This document shows, piece by piece, positions 8,840 to 17,772 of a DNA stretch of 64,000 nt. Every line of letters starts with the position of its first letter. The stretch's first letter is position 1. The notes under the pieces were generated by a model, which was not told the DNA's origin, did not search any database, and saw nothing but the letters and a program-made list of their open reading frames with translations. The DNA lies in NCBI RefSeq assembly GCF_008329985.2, contig NZ_CP038437.2, positions 1,302,001-1,366,000 of the forward strand, in the 5' to 3' direction. Origin of the DNA: Halomonas binhaiensis. Its GTDB lineage: Bacteria; Pseudomonadota; Gammaproteobacteria; Pseudomonadales; Halomonadaceae. Made by a program: the position numbers and the translations under genes.

Positions 8840-8857
8840 TACCTGTTACCAGGTAAC
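8840..8857. promoter_or_regulatory. Two overlapping palindromes before nagF
   Basis: TACCTG-TTAC-CAGGTA (8840-8855) and GTTACC-A-GGTAAC (8845-8857) overlap in the 54-base gap between the deaminase gene and nagF, ending just before the nagF ribosome-binding site. They could be a protein-binding site or a small mRNA hairpin tuning nagF translation. Neither is demonstrated. Confidence 0.3.
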
Positions 8858-8867
8858 GGAGCCGATC

Positions 8868-11417
8868 ATGTCATCCTCCACAATCACACTGGTTGCACCG
8901 CTCAAGGGGATTGTCGTCCCCTTGGCGGAAGTGCCGGATCCAGTCTTTTCCGAGGGAGCCCTGGGTGATGGTATTGCCCTGGACCCGCTGAGTGATTGCT
9001 TGTGCGCCCCCTGTCATGGCGAAGTCATTCAATGTGCCAGGACTCAGCACGCATTTACCTTGCGTCATGCAAGCGGCATTGAAGTCCTGGTCCATCTTGG
9101 CCTGGACACCGTGGCCCTCGCGGGACAGGGCATAGAAGCTCTGGTCAAGTTGGGACAGCAGGTCGAGGCTGGACAGCCTCTGTGTCGCTTCGATCCGGAC
9201 AAGCTGGCCCGTGAAGCCACCTCCTTGATCACGCCGATGGTCGTACTGGATAGCGCTGGCTGGTGTCTGGAAGGACAAGCGGAACCTGGTGTGGTGATTG
9301 CACAGGGGGAGCCGCTGCTGACCTTGAGCGATACGCAAGTGGAAGCCAGCAGTGCCACTCCTGTATCCGGTACGCGCAAGGAGGGCCGCTTGACGTTGGC
9401 GCTGGAAACCGGCTTGCATGCACGCCCGGCAGCGAGGTTGCGCAGCATTGCCAAGGAGCATGGCGTCACGCTCGTGGTCTACGGAGAGGGCCGCTCCTCC
9501 AGTGCCAACAGTGTCAGTGGGTTGATGAACCTGGGACTGGTATGTGGCAGCGAGGTGACTCTCGTTGTGGACGGTGACGGTGCCGAGCAGGCATTGACCA
9601 AGGCAATGGCGCTGTTGACCACAGCGGAAGGCCATGCAGCCATACCCAAGTCGTTGGCACCATTGGTGGCAGAGCTGGGTGAGGGAGAGTTGGCTGGCCT
9701 GGTAGCGAGCCCCGGTCTGGCCAGCGGGCCGCTGGCCAGGCTCAGCATGCGCTTGCCTCAAGTACCCGAAAAGGGACAGGGCGTCGACGTCGAGAAACCG
9801 CGACTGATGGCGGCGCTGGAAAAGGTCGGCGGACAGCTGGAAGCGGCTCGTCATGCGGCCGAGGTAGCTGGCAAGAAAGCGGAAGCAGAAGTCTTCGATG
9901 CGCATCTGGCTTTGCTGGATGACCCGGGGTTGATTGCGGTCTCAGTAGGCCGCCTGGAACAAGGCCTGAGTCCTGGGCAGGCCTGGCGTGAGGCGCTCGA
10001 TGAAGAAGCGGAAAAGCTGCGTACCAGTGGTAACGAGATTCTGGCGGGGCGAGTGGCCGACCTACAGGACCTGCAACGCCATGTGATGATGGAGTTCTGC
10101 ACGAATCTCGAAGATGCCGAATCTTTGGTAGGCAGTATTCCTCAGGGCGCCATTGTTCTGGCTCAGGACCTGACGCCGTCTGCCTTTGTCGAATTGTGTG
10201 AGCAGAACCCGGCCGGATTGTGTCTGGAAGCGGGCGGTGTGACATCCCATCTGGCCATTCTGGCACGCGCCCGAGAGCTGCCTTGTCTGGTCGCCATGGG
10301 CGATGCCATCAGTCATCTGTGTGAAGGTGTCGCGGTACTGGATGCGGATAGTGGCAAGCTGGAGACCACGCCAGACCACGAGCGCCTGGAGCAGGTAGGC
10401 AAGACACTTGCCAGTCGTCGGGCCCAGGCGGAAGCCGAGAGAGCGAAAGCGCATCATGAAGCGGTGACCTGTGATGGGCGCGTTGTCGAAGTGGCGGCCA
10501 ATATCGGCTCCAGTGAGGAGGCTCGTCAGGCTCATGCCAATGGTGCCGATGGTGTCGGTCTGATGCGCAGCGAGTTCCTTTTCCTCGGACGTGACCAGGC
10601 ACCAAGAGAAGCCCAGCAACTGGCTGAATATCAGGCGACCATCGACGCTCTGGGCGCCAAGCCTCTGGTCATTCGTACCCTGGATATTGGTGCCGACAAG
10701 CAGCTGTCTTATGTCAGCCTGCCTTCTGCCCCCAATCCTGCGATGGGAATTCGTGGTACACGCCTGTGGCAGAGCAACCCTGAATTGCTGGATACCCAAT
10801 TGCGTGCATTGCTGGGCGTCAAGCCATTGCGCCATCTGCGCATCATGGTGCCGATGATCTCGGATGTCAGTGAGCTGGAATGGGTGCGTGAACGCATGGA
10901 AGTCACGGCCGCCGAGATGCATTTGACCGAGTTGCCACTGCTTGGCGCCATGATCGAGGTACCTAGTGCAGCCTTGTGCGCAGGTAGCCTGTCAAGAGCG
11001 GCAGACTTCCTCTCCATCGGCACCAATGACCTGACTCAATATGGCCTCGCCATGGATCGGGAAGATCCTCTGTTGGCCGCCCGTGCCGACGTGTTGCATC
11101 CGGGAATACTGCGCTTGATCCAGGCCGCGCTGCAGGGCACAGCAGGACGCTGTCCAGTGGCCGTGTGTGGTGCTGCCGCGGGCGATCCACTGGCGGGCCC
11201 CTTGCTAGTGGCCATGGGCGTCGATGAACTGTCGGTGGAGCCATCGCGTATTGCCGCGGTCAAGGCACGAGTACGTCGCCTGGATAGTCGGATCATTGCA
11301 TCTGAACTGGAGCGTTTGCTGGCGCTGCCGGATGCCGCAGCGGTACGCCACGAGCTGGCGCCGCTGGTCGATGCTGCGCTCAATTCTGAGGTTACCCCGG
11401 AGAGGATCCCATCATGA
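8868..11417 (+). CDS. nagF: PTS multiphosphoryl transfer protein EIIA-HPr-EI
   Basis: This 849-residue cytoplasmic protein carries the whole soluble phosphorelay from PEP. Residues 1-155 are EIIA of the glucose family, with active-site His76 in VLVHLGLD and partner His61. Residues about 172-255 are HPr with His184 in TGLHARPAA. Residues about 275-849 are enzyme I, with phospho-His461 in GGVTSHLAI, the PEP-binding part around GTNDLTQY, and a Cys in AVCGAAAGDP. The same architecture is known from Pseudomonas NagF. The membrane partner NagE starts four bases before its end (ATGA overlap) and lacks EIIA, so the two proteins complement each other. Confidence 0.95.
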   Translation: MSSSTITLVAPLKGIVVPLAEVPDPVFSEGALGDGIALDPLSDCLCAPCHGEVIQCARTQHAFTLRHASGIEVLVHLGLDTVALAGQGIEALVKLGQQVEAGQPLCRFDPDKLAREATSLITPMVVLDSAGWCLEGQAEPGVVIAQGEPLLTLSDTQVEASSATPVSGTRKEGRLTLALETGLHARPAARLRSIAKEHGVTLVVYGEGRSSSANSVSGLMNLGLVCGSEVTLVVDGDGAEQALTKAMALLTTAEGHAAIPKSLAPLVAELGEGELAGLVASPGLASGPLARLSMRLPQVPEKGQGVDVEKPRLMAALEKVGGQLEAARHAAEVAGKKAEAEVFDAHLALLDDPGLIAVSVGRLEQGLSPGQAWREALDEEAEKLRTSGNEILAGRVADLQDLQRHVMMEFCTNLEDAESLVGSIPQGAIVLAQDLTPSAFVELCEQNPAGLCLEAGGVTSHLAILARARELPCLVAMGDAISHLCEGVAVLDADSGKLETTPDHERLEQVGKTLASRRAQAEAERAKAHHEAVTCDGRVVEVAANIGSSEEARQAHANGADGVGLMRSEFLFLGRDQAPREAQQLAEYQATIDALGAKPLVIRTLDIGADKQLSYVSLPSAPNPAMGIRGTRLWQSNPELLDTQLRALLGVKPLRHLRIMVPMISDVSELEWVRERMEVTAAEMHLTELPLLGAMIEVPSAALCAGSLSRAADFLSIGTNDLTQYGLAMDREDPLLAARADVLHPGILRLIQAALQGTAGRCPVAVCGAAAGDPLAGPLLVAMGVDELSVEPSRIAAVKARVRRLDSRIIASELERLLALPDAAAVRHELAPLVDAALNSEVTPERIPS

Positions 11418-13126
11418 TAAAAATACTTGGATCTCGCCTGATGGCCGCGTTACAGCTGCTCGGGCGTTCACTGATGCTCCCTATTGCGGTGTTGCCGGTG
11501 GCCGGCCTGTTGCTGCGTCTGGGACAACCGGACTTGCTGGATATTGCGTTCATCGCCGGCGCGGGTGATGCCATCTTCGCCAACCTGCCGCTGGTGTTTG
11601 CCATTGGCGTAGCCGTCGGGCTTGCCAATGACAGCAACGGCGCTGCTGGACTCGCGGGTGTCATCGGTTATCTGGTGCTCGATGCTGTACTCAAGAGTAT
11701 CGATGAGAGCATCAACATGAGTGTGCTTGCCGGTATCCTCATGGGGGTTGTTGCAGGTCTTTTCTACAATCGCTTCAAGGCCATTCAAATGCCGGAATAT
11801 CTGGCATTCTTTGGTGGTCGTCGTTTTGTGCCCATTGCCACTGGCCTGGCAGGTGTCGTGCTGGGGATCGCGCTTGGCTGGGGATGGCCGCCAATTCAGC
11901 AAGGTATCGATACCCTCGGCCACTGGTTGATCGATGCGGGAGCCCTGGGCAAATTTGTCTACGGTGCGCTCAATCGCCTGTTGATCGTTACCGGGCTGCA
12001 TCATGTGCTCAACAGTTTCGTGTGGTTCGTGTTCGGCAGCTACGATGGTGCGACCGGTGATCTACATCGCTTCTTTGCTGGTGATCCGACTGCAGGTGGA
12101 TTCATGACCGGCTTCTTCCCGGTGATGATGTTTGGCCTTCCGGCCGCCGCTCTGGCGATGTATCACACGGCCGAGAAGGGGCGTCGTGCCCAGGTCGGAG
12201 GCCTGCTGATGTCCCTGGCTCTGACGGCCTTCCTGACGGGAGTGACTGAGCCGATCGAGTTCACCTTCATGTTCCTGGCACCGTTGCTATATGCCTTCCA
12301 TGCGGTGATGACGGGGGTGGCCATGGCCATTTCCCAGTGGCTCGATATCAAGTTGGGTTTCACCTTTTCTGCAGGAGCGTTCGACTATGCCTTGTCCTAT
12401 GGCCTGTCGACCAACGGCTGGATGGCGATTCCGTTGGGCCTGGCCATGGCGGCGATTTACTACTTTGTCTTCCGTTGGGCGATCGTACGCTTCAATCTGC
12501 CAACCCCAGGGCGTGAGCCTCTGGTGGATGGAGGAGGTACTGCCGCGACAGTATCCCTGGACGAGCGTGGCCCGGCCTTTGTCGTCGCCTTGGGAGGCGC
12601 TGACAATCTGGCCAGCGTGGGCGCCTGCACGACTCGCTTGCGCTTGGTCCTGGCTGAGCCCGACAGGATTGACGAGGCGACCCTGAAGGCACTGGGAGCC
12701 CGCGGTATCCTGCATCTGGCAGGCGGAGGCCTTCAGGTCATACTAGGGCCGATTGCGGATAGTGTGGCAGATGAAATTCGTACTGCGATGACGGCCATGG
12801 GGCAAGCCGCTCCAGTGGTCTCCGCAACCGACAACCGGGTCGACGAGCCAACGGTTCCGGCACTCGAGCTCAGCGCCGATGATCTGTCGGCCTGGCAAGA
12901 GGCCTTGGGCGGCCAGGATAATGTGCGCGAGCTTGAAGCCTGTGCCGTTACCCGTTTGCGTGTCACCGTTGCGGGCAATGGCAATATCGACGAGCAGGCA
13001 TTGACGCATCTTGGTTGCCACGCTGCGATGCGTATTGGTGACAGTACCTGGCACTTGATCGTTGGTGACAGGGCGGCTGGACTTGCCGGGTGTCTGAAAA
13101 GGGCGGGTCTGGCAGCAAGCGACTGA
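11414..13126 (+). CDS. nagE: PTS N-acetylglucosamine permease, EIIC-EIIB-EIIB
   Basis: The 570-residue protein takes up and phosphorylates GlcNAc. Residues 1-360 are a glucose-family EIIC with about ten hydrophobic segments and the GVTEPIEF motif (276-283). Residues about 385-455 form EIIB with phospho-Cys405 in ACTTRLR. A second EIIB-like domain (about 490-567) has Cys510 in ACAVTRLR, one residue longer than the CxTRLR consensus, which may alter or abolish phosphorylation. Length equals what I recall for Pseudomonas NagE, so duplicate EIIB is probably ancestral to this group. It is the last gene of the nag operon and ends before a strong terminator. Confidence 0.93.
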   Translation: MIKILGSRLMAALQLLGRSLMLPIAVLPVAGLLLRLGQPDLLDIAFIAGAGDAIFANLPLVFAIGVAVGLANDSNGAAGLAGVIGYLVLDAVLKSIDESINMSVLAGILMGVVAGLFYNRFKAIQMPEYLAFFGGRRFVPIATGLAGVVLGIALGWGWPPIQQGIDTLGHWLIDAGALGKFVYGALNRLLIVTGLHHVLNSFVWFVFGSYDGATGDLHRFFAGDPTAGGFMTGFFPVMMFGLPAAALAMYHTAEKGRRAQVGGLLMSLALTAFLTGVTEPIEFTFMFLAPLLYAFHAVMTGVAMAISQWLDIKLGFTFSAGAFDYALSYGLSTNGWMAIPLGLAMAAIYYFVFRWAIVRFNLPTPGREPLVDGGGTAATVSLDERGPAFVVALGGADNLASVGACTTRLRLVLAEPDRIDEATLKALGARGILHLAGGGLQVILGPIADSVADEIRTAMTAMGQAAPVVSATDNRVDEPTVPALELSADDLSAWQEALGGQDNVRELEACAVTRLRVTVAGNGNIDEQALTHLGCHAAMRIGDSTWHLIVGDRAAGLAGCLKRAGLAASD

Positions 13127-13151
13127 GCTGACGTACCCAAGCCCCGATAAT

Positions 13152-13183
13152 GCAAACGGCACGCCTCTTGGCGTGCCGTTTGC
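13152..13183. terminator. Terminator of the nag operon
   Basis: Perfect 14-bp stem (GCAAACGGCACGCC and complement) with a TCTT loop, 25 bases after the nagE stop. The T-run after the stem is short. Confidence 0.8.
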
Positions 13184-13264
13184 GTCGAGACACGGTAATC
13201 TGGGCATGGCAAATGCCACAGGCAATACCGCCAAGGGCTGGGCGTAATGGAGGTTCTTCATTTC

Positions 13265-14077
13265 ATGGATGCACACCTGATCGTTTCCGATCTCGATGGT
13301 ACCTTGCTCGGTGCCGATCATGATCTGGCCGAGATCACTATAGCCACTCTACGGGAGCTGGCTGGCCAAGGGCACCATATCGCCCTGGCATCCGGTCGGC
13401 ATCATCTCGACATGCTGGCTTTCCGTGACCGCCTTGGTATCGATGCACACATCATCAGCAGCAATGGTGCCTGGACATTGAACCCTAAGGGCCTGTGCCT
13501 GCGCCGGCACTATCTGACGTCGGAGATTGCCCAGACATTGATTGGATTGCCGCGTCCAGATGGTGTGCGTCTCAATATTTATCGCGATGACGCCTGGGTG
13601 ATTGACGACCATGCCCCGGGGCTGCTCGCATTGCACGATGCTACGGGGTTTGGCTATCGCGTGGAGGCCAGCCCGGAAATGAGCGCAGAAGGCATTGGCA
13701 AGGCGCTGTATATCGGTCAGCCCCAAGCATTGGCAGAGCTCGAGTCCGCAGTGAGGCTGGTGGCAGGGGAGGCACTGCACATTACCTATTCCATGGCCAA
13801 CTCTCTCGAGATCATGGCCGCAGGTGTCAATAAGGGAACTGCGGTTGCGGCATTGCTCGATGACCTTGGCATTCCTGCCGATCGTTGCCTGGCCTTTGGT
13901 GACAACCTCAATGACATGGAAATGCTGGCTCTGGCAGGGGAAGGTCATGTGATGGCCAATGCTCATCCGAGGCTGGCGACGGAAGTGCCAGGAGCCAGGG
14001 TCATTGGCCACCACGCAGAGCATGCCGTGGCGGTGCGGCTACGTGAGCGCTTTGGTTTGACGCCAGCAGTGAGCTAG
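13265..14077 (+). CDS. HAD-superfamily phosphatase, Cof/YidA type
   Basis: The 270-residue protein has all four HAD motifs: DLDGTLL with nucleophile Asp (about residues 9-15), ASGR (about 43), a conserved Lys in AAGVNKGTAVAAL (about 193), and FGDNLNDMEML (about 215-225). The long C2b cap between motifs II and III places it in the Cof-type family, whose members dephosphorylate small sugar phosphates and cofactors such as FMN or PLP. GGAGG at 13249-13253 selects the ATG at 13265; the upstream ATG at 13247 overlaps that site. It lies alone between the nag terminator and the two-component genes. Substrate unknown. Confidence 0.85.
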   Translation: MDAHLIVSDLDGTLLGADHDLAEITIATLRELAGQGHHIALASGRHHLDMLAFRDRLGIDAHIISSNGAWTLNPKGLCLRRHYLTSEIAQTLIGLPRPDGVRLNIYRDDAWVIDDHAPGLLALHDATGFGYRVEASPEMSAEGIGKALYIGQPQALAELESAVRLVAGEALHITYSMANSLEIMAAGVNKGTAVAALLDDLGIPADRCLAFGDNLNDMEMLALAGEGHVMANAHPRLATEVPGARVIGHHAEHAVAVRLRERFGLTPAVS

Positions 14078-14185
14078 GTCTGCCTGCCGCAAGGCCTGCA
14101 GCCTCTACCACCATGGTGCAATCGTGATAACTCGTGGCGCTGGCTAAGGTATCTTGCCTTGAGACAAGCGCTTTCAGAGACTTCC

Positions 14186-14911
14186 ATGAACACACCTAGC
14201 GCGCCTATTGTCGTCGTCGATGACGATCCCGAAATTTGTGAGCTGCTTGCCGATTATCTGGGTCGTCATGGGTACTCGGCACGCATTGCTGAAAATGCCC
14301 AAGCGCTTTATCGCTTGCTTGAGGAAGCAATACCGGCTCTGGTCATTCTCGACCTGATGATGCCCGGCGAGGATGGATTCGCGGTATGCCAGCATCTACG
14401 CAAGCAGGGCGATCTGCCCATCATCATGCTGACGGCAAGCGATGATCACACAGACCGCATTCTAGGGCTGGAATTCGGAGCTGATGATTATCTGTGCAAG
14501 CCATTCGACCCTCGGGAGCTACTGGCCAGGGTCAAGGCGGTCCTGCGTCGCTGCCAGCCCCGTGAAGTCAGCCTGGCACCATACAAGGCTCGGGTGCTGG
14601 CGTTTGGCGACTGGCGCCTCGATAGAGTAAGCCGTGAGCTGATGGGGCATGACGGGGAACGTTTGCCTCTCAGTGGCGCGGACTTTCAATTGTTGCAGGT
14701 GTTTCTGGATCGCCCAGAACAAGTCCTGTCTCGTGAAGACCTTTATCAATTGACACGGGGGCGTCCGGCTCCGCCGCTGGATCGTTCCATGGACGTGCAT
14801 GTGTGCCGCTTGCGTCAGCGATTGGGTGAAGATGCCCAGCATTCTCAGTTGATCCGTACGGTGAGGGGCGCGGGCTATGTGCTGGCAGCCCGGGTTGAGG
14901 CGCTGGCCTGA
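14186..14911 (+). CDS. OmpR-family response regulator (GltR-like)
   Basis: The 241-residue protein has a receiver domain (VVDDDPE near residue 8, phospho-acceptor Asp56 in LDLMMPGEDG, Thr/Lys switch residues in MLTASDD and CKPFDP) and a C-terminal OmpR/PhoB winged helix (about 135-235, ending in LIRTVRGAGYVL). Its stop overlaps the start of the sensor kinase gene by one base. With a mannose isomerase and a sugar ABC transporter directly downstream, the arrangement resembles Pseudomonas gltR-gtrS-gltBFGK, where the pair controls glucose uptake. Control of the downstream transporter is therefore a good inference, not shown. ATG 14186 is preferred to an upstream in-frame TTG. Confidence 0.88.
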   Translation: MNTPSAPIVVVDDDPEICELLADYLGRHGYSARIAENAQALYRLLEEAIPALVILDLMMPGEDGFAVCQHLRKQGDLPIIMLTASDDHTDRILGLEFGADDYLCKPFDPRELLARVKAVLRRCQPREVSLAPYKARVLAFGDWRLDRVSRELMGHDGERLPLSGADFQLLQVFLDRPEQVLSREDLYQLTRGRPAPPLDRSMDVHVCRLRQRLGEDAQHSQLIRTVRGAGYVLAARVEALA

Positions 14912-16356
14912 TGCGCATCCTGCCGCGGACTCTGCGCGGGCGCTTTCTGTTGATCATGGTCATCGGTGTCCTGGGGGCTCAGGTGATGAGTTATGCCTGG
15001 TGGAGTGCCCAGGAGAGTGAGGAGCAGAACGCGCGTGTGGATGAAATGTCGAAAAACCTGGCCTACAGCGTGGCTTCCACGGTGCGTTTCTTCCGTTCCT
15101 TGCCCCATGCCTATCGCCATGTTGCCCTGGATCAGCTGCGTGACATGGGTGGCACGCGTTTCTTTGTCAGCGTCAACGATCATCGTTTGCCGGTCATGGA
15201 TATTGGTGATGGCCCGGCCAAGGAGCTGGTCGTCGATACCATGCGTCGAGTGTTGCATCGGGAGCTTGGGGTATCCCAAGTGACGGTGGAGTTTTCCCAT
15301 CCTCGTAATCTGCGTTTACTCAGTACGGAAGTACTGCTGGCCGAGATGCCTCCTCGTTGGGGGCAGCATACCTTGTTGAGCGCCACGCAAGATCAGCCGA
15401 TTCTGGTGGTGCAACTGCCCCTGGGAGGAGGGCAGTGGCTGTATGTGGCGACCCTGATGCCGATGCCCGGTATCTTCCATGATGATTTCTGGCTATCCCA
15501 TGATCGGCTATTCGTATTGCTGGTCGTGCTGGTGACGGTCATTGGGTTGTCGGCATTGGGGATTCGCAGTGCGACACGCACGCTGGGACGTCTGGCCAGG
15601 GCTGCCCAGCGCCTGGGCAATGACCTGGATGCGCAGCCGTTGCGCGAGACTGGTCCCAGAGAAGTGGCCACGGCGGCGGCGGCCTTCAATCGCATGCAGA
15701 GACAGCTGCAGCATCAGGTGGAGGAGCGTGAGCGCTTGTTCTCAGCGATTTCTCACGATCTCAAGACTCCGATCACCCGTATGCGGTTGCGTGCCGAGAT
15801 GCTGGATGATCCGCTACAGCGCGAACGCTTCGCCGCGTCACTGGATGAGATGGACCAACTGGTGCGCGGTGCCCTGGCTTCGGTCAAGGGGTTGGATATG
15901 CATGAACATGCTGAACCTTGTGAACTCAGGCCTCTGCTGGAACACCTCTCCACGGAAGTCGCTCTGCTGGGAGGCCGGGTCAGCATCAAAGGCAAGGCAG
16001 AACCGCTGCTGATCAAGCCTCTGGCATTAAAGCGGGCACTTGCCAATCTGCTGGAAAATGCCGTGTTCTACGGCACGAGTGCGGAAGTCACACTGCAAGA
16101 CAGCCCGGATGTGCTGACGTTGACGATACATGATCATGGTCCAGGTATTCCCGAGGAACAGATGAATCGGGTTTTCGAGCCATTCGTACGCCTGGAACCT
16201 TCGCGCAGTCGCCATACAGGCGGTAGTGGGCTGGGCTTGAGCATCGCCCGTCATATCATTCAAGCACACGCAGGGACTCTGGTGCTGACCAACGGTCTGG
16301 GCGGTGGGCTGGAAGTGTCCATCCGCATGCCTCGCCCAGGTCCTTTTGCACATTAA
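14911..16356 (+). CDS. Membrane sensor histidine kinase (GtrS-like)
   Basis: The 481-residue kinase has a first transmembrane helix at about residues 10-30, a periplasmic sensing region of about 160 residues, a second helix at about 193-213 (LFVLLVVLVTVIGLSALGI), a HAMP linker, then the catalytic core. Phospho-acceptor His282 lies in FSAISHDLKTPITRMR; the ATPase domain shows the N box (NLLENAVFYG), DHGPGIPE, FEPFVRLE and GSGLGLSIA. In the Pseudomonas GtrS counterpart the periplasmic domain binds glucose-acid ligands; here that is inference. Partner of the preceding regulator. Confidence 0.9.
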   Translation: MRILPRTLRGRFLLIMVIGVLGAQVMSYAWWSAQESEEQNARVDEMSKNLAYSVASTVRFFRSLPHAYRHVALDQLRDMGGTRFFVSVNDHRLPVMDIGDGPAKELVVDTMRRVLHRELGVSQVTVEFSHPRNLRLLSTEVLLAEMPPRWGQHTLLSATQDQPILVVQLPLGGGQWLYVATLMPMPGIFHDDFWLSHDRLFVLLVVLVTVIGLSALGIRSATRTLGRLARAAQRLGNDLDAQPLRETGPREVATAAAAFNRMQRQLQHQVEERERLFSAISHDLKTPITRMRLRAEMLDDPLQRERFAASLDEMDQLVRGALASVKGLDMHEHAEPCELRPLLEHLSTEVALLGGRVSIKGKAEPLLIKPLALKRALANLLENAVFYGTSAEVTLQDSPDVLTLTIHDHGPGIPEEQMNRVFEPFVRLEPSRSRHTGGSGLGLSIARHIIQAHAGTLVLTNGLGGGLEVSIRMPRPGPFAH

Positions 16357-16461
16357 TCGGAGTGGCAGCCAATTTGTCGTGCCAGGCCCTTTGCAACACT
16401 TGGTAAAAGAATTCAGCAAAGGACTTGGCGTAGGCTGTGGTGATCAAAGGAGGATGCTGCA

Positions 16462-17664
16462 ATGAATTATTTCGATCCCGCTTTTCTCGATCAGCATGTA
16501 CGCAAGACGATGGCCTTCTACCATCCTCGGGCCATTGATCCTCATGGTGGTTTCTATCAGTACTTTCGGGATGATGGTGAGGTCTATGAAAAAGGCCATC
16601 GCCACCTGGTCTCCAGTGCACGTTTCGTTGTCACCTATGCACGCTTTGCGCGCCAGACAGAAAATGCCGAGTACCTGCGTTGGGTACGCCATGGCCTGAA
16701 ATTTCTCGAAAGTCAGCACTTTCAGTCTCAACAGCAAGGCTATGCCTGGACGCTAAAGGATGGTGTTGTCGAGGACAGTACCCATCACTGCTATGGCCTG
16801 GCGTTTGTGCTGCTGGCCTATGCCGAGGCATATCGTGCGGGAGTCGAAGAGGCTCGGCAGGGGGTCGATCGTGTCCATGCCATGCTTCAGCGGCGTTTCT
16901 GGGAGCCGCAGTGGAACCGTTTCGCCGATGAGGCCGACGCCCATTGGCAGCTTTCGGACTACCGGGGGCAGAACGCCAACATGCATGGATGTGAGGCGTT
17001 GATTGCCGCTTATGAGGCCACTGGCGAAGTGCATTTTCTGGATCAGGCCATGGCGATTGCCAATGCCCTGGTGCGTGCCAATCTTGGTGATCCTCGTGAT
17101 AACCCGAATGGCTGGATCTGGGAACATTACGATCGGCAATGGCGGCGTGATCTCGATTACAACCGCGATGACCCCAAGCATCTGTTCCGCCCCTGGGGCT
17201 ATCAGGTTGGCCATCAGACCGAGTGGGCCAAGCTATTGGCCATTCTGGCGCGACATCGTGATGATGCCTGGTTGATTCCTGCTGCCGAACGCCTGTTTGT
17301 CTCGGCGCTGGAGGCCGGCTGGGACAGCACACACGGCGGCCTGGTCTATGGCCTGGACCTGCAGGGAAAGGTCTGTGATGGCGACAAGTATTTCTGGGTC
17401 CAGGCCGAGAGCCTTGCGGCTGCGGCTCGCCTTGGCGAGGCGACAGGCAAGGCCGTGTATTGGCGCTGGTATCGCCGTCTGTGGGATTTCAGCTGGGCCC
17501 ATATGATCGACCATCGCCATGGCGCCTGGTATCGCATCCTGACCCCGGACAACCAGGCCTATTCCGATGAGAAGAGTCCTGCCGGCAAGGTGGATTACCA
17601 CACCATGGGGGCCTGTCAGGAAGTCATGGAAGTCTTGACGCGGCGAAATATTACAGCCTCGTAA
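16462..17664 (+). CDS. AGE-family sugar isomerase, probable D-mannose isomerase
   Basis: The 400-residue protein belongs to the N-acylglucosamine 2-epimerase superfamily, an (alpha/alpha)6 barrel. Motifs include GHRHLVSSARFVVTYA (about residues 45-60), NANMHGCEALIAAYEAT (about 172-188) with a conserved His, GHQTEWAKLL (about 250-259) with the second catalytic His, and KYFWVQAESLAAA (about 310-322). These fit mannose isomerases (EC 5.3.1.7, mannose to fructose) such as the Marinomonas enzyme better than true AGE epimerases. A perfect AGGAGG precedes the start. Lying before the ABC transporter, it probably feeds imported mannose into fructose metabolism. Cellobiose epimerase or sulfoquinovose isomerase activity cannot be excluded. 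Confidence 0.82.
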   Translation: MNYFDPAFLDQHVRKTMAFYHPRAIDPHGGFYQYFRDDGEVYEKGHRHLVSSARFVVTYARFARQTENAEYLRWVRHGLKFLESQHFQSQQQGYAWTLKDGVVEDSTHHCYGLAFVLLAYAEAYRAGVEEARQGVDRVHAMLQRRFWEPQWNRFADEADAHWQLSDYRGQNANMHGCEALIAAYEATGEVHFLDQAMAIANALVRANLGDPRDNPNGWIWEHYDRQWRRDLDYNRDDPKHLFRPWGYQVGHQTEWAKLLAILARHRDDAWLIPAAERLFVSALEAGWDSTHGGLVYGLDLQGKVCDGDKYFWVQAESLAAAARLGEATGKAVYWRWYRRLWDFSWAHMIDHRHGAWYRILTPDNQAYSDEKSPAGKVDYHTMGACQEVMEVLTRRNITAS

Positions 17665-17772
17665 GATTATCCATTACTACGTAACCCAAGAAGGAAGCGG
17701 GATGCGCTAGCGTATTGTCAGGCGGTGCCTCGGGTGCCGCTACATAACAAGACAATAAACAGGAGTGACATC

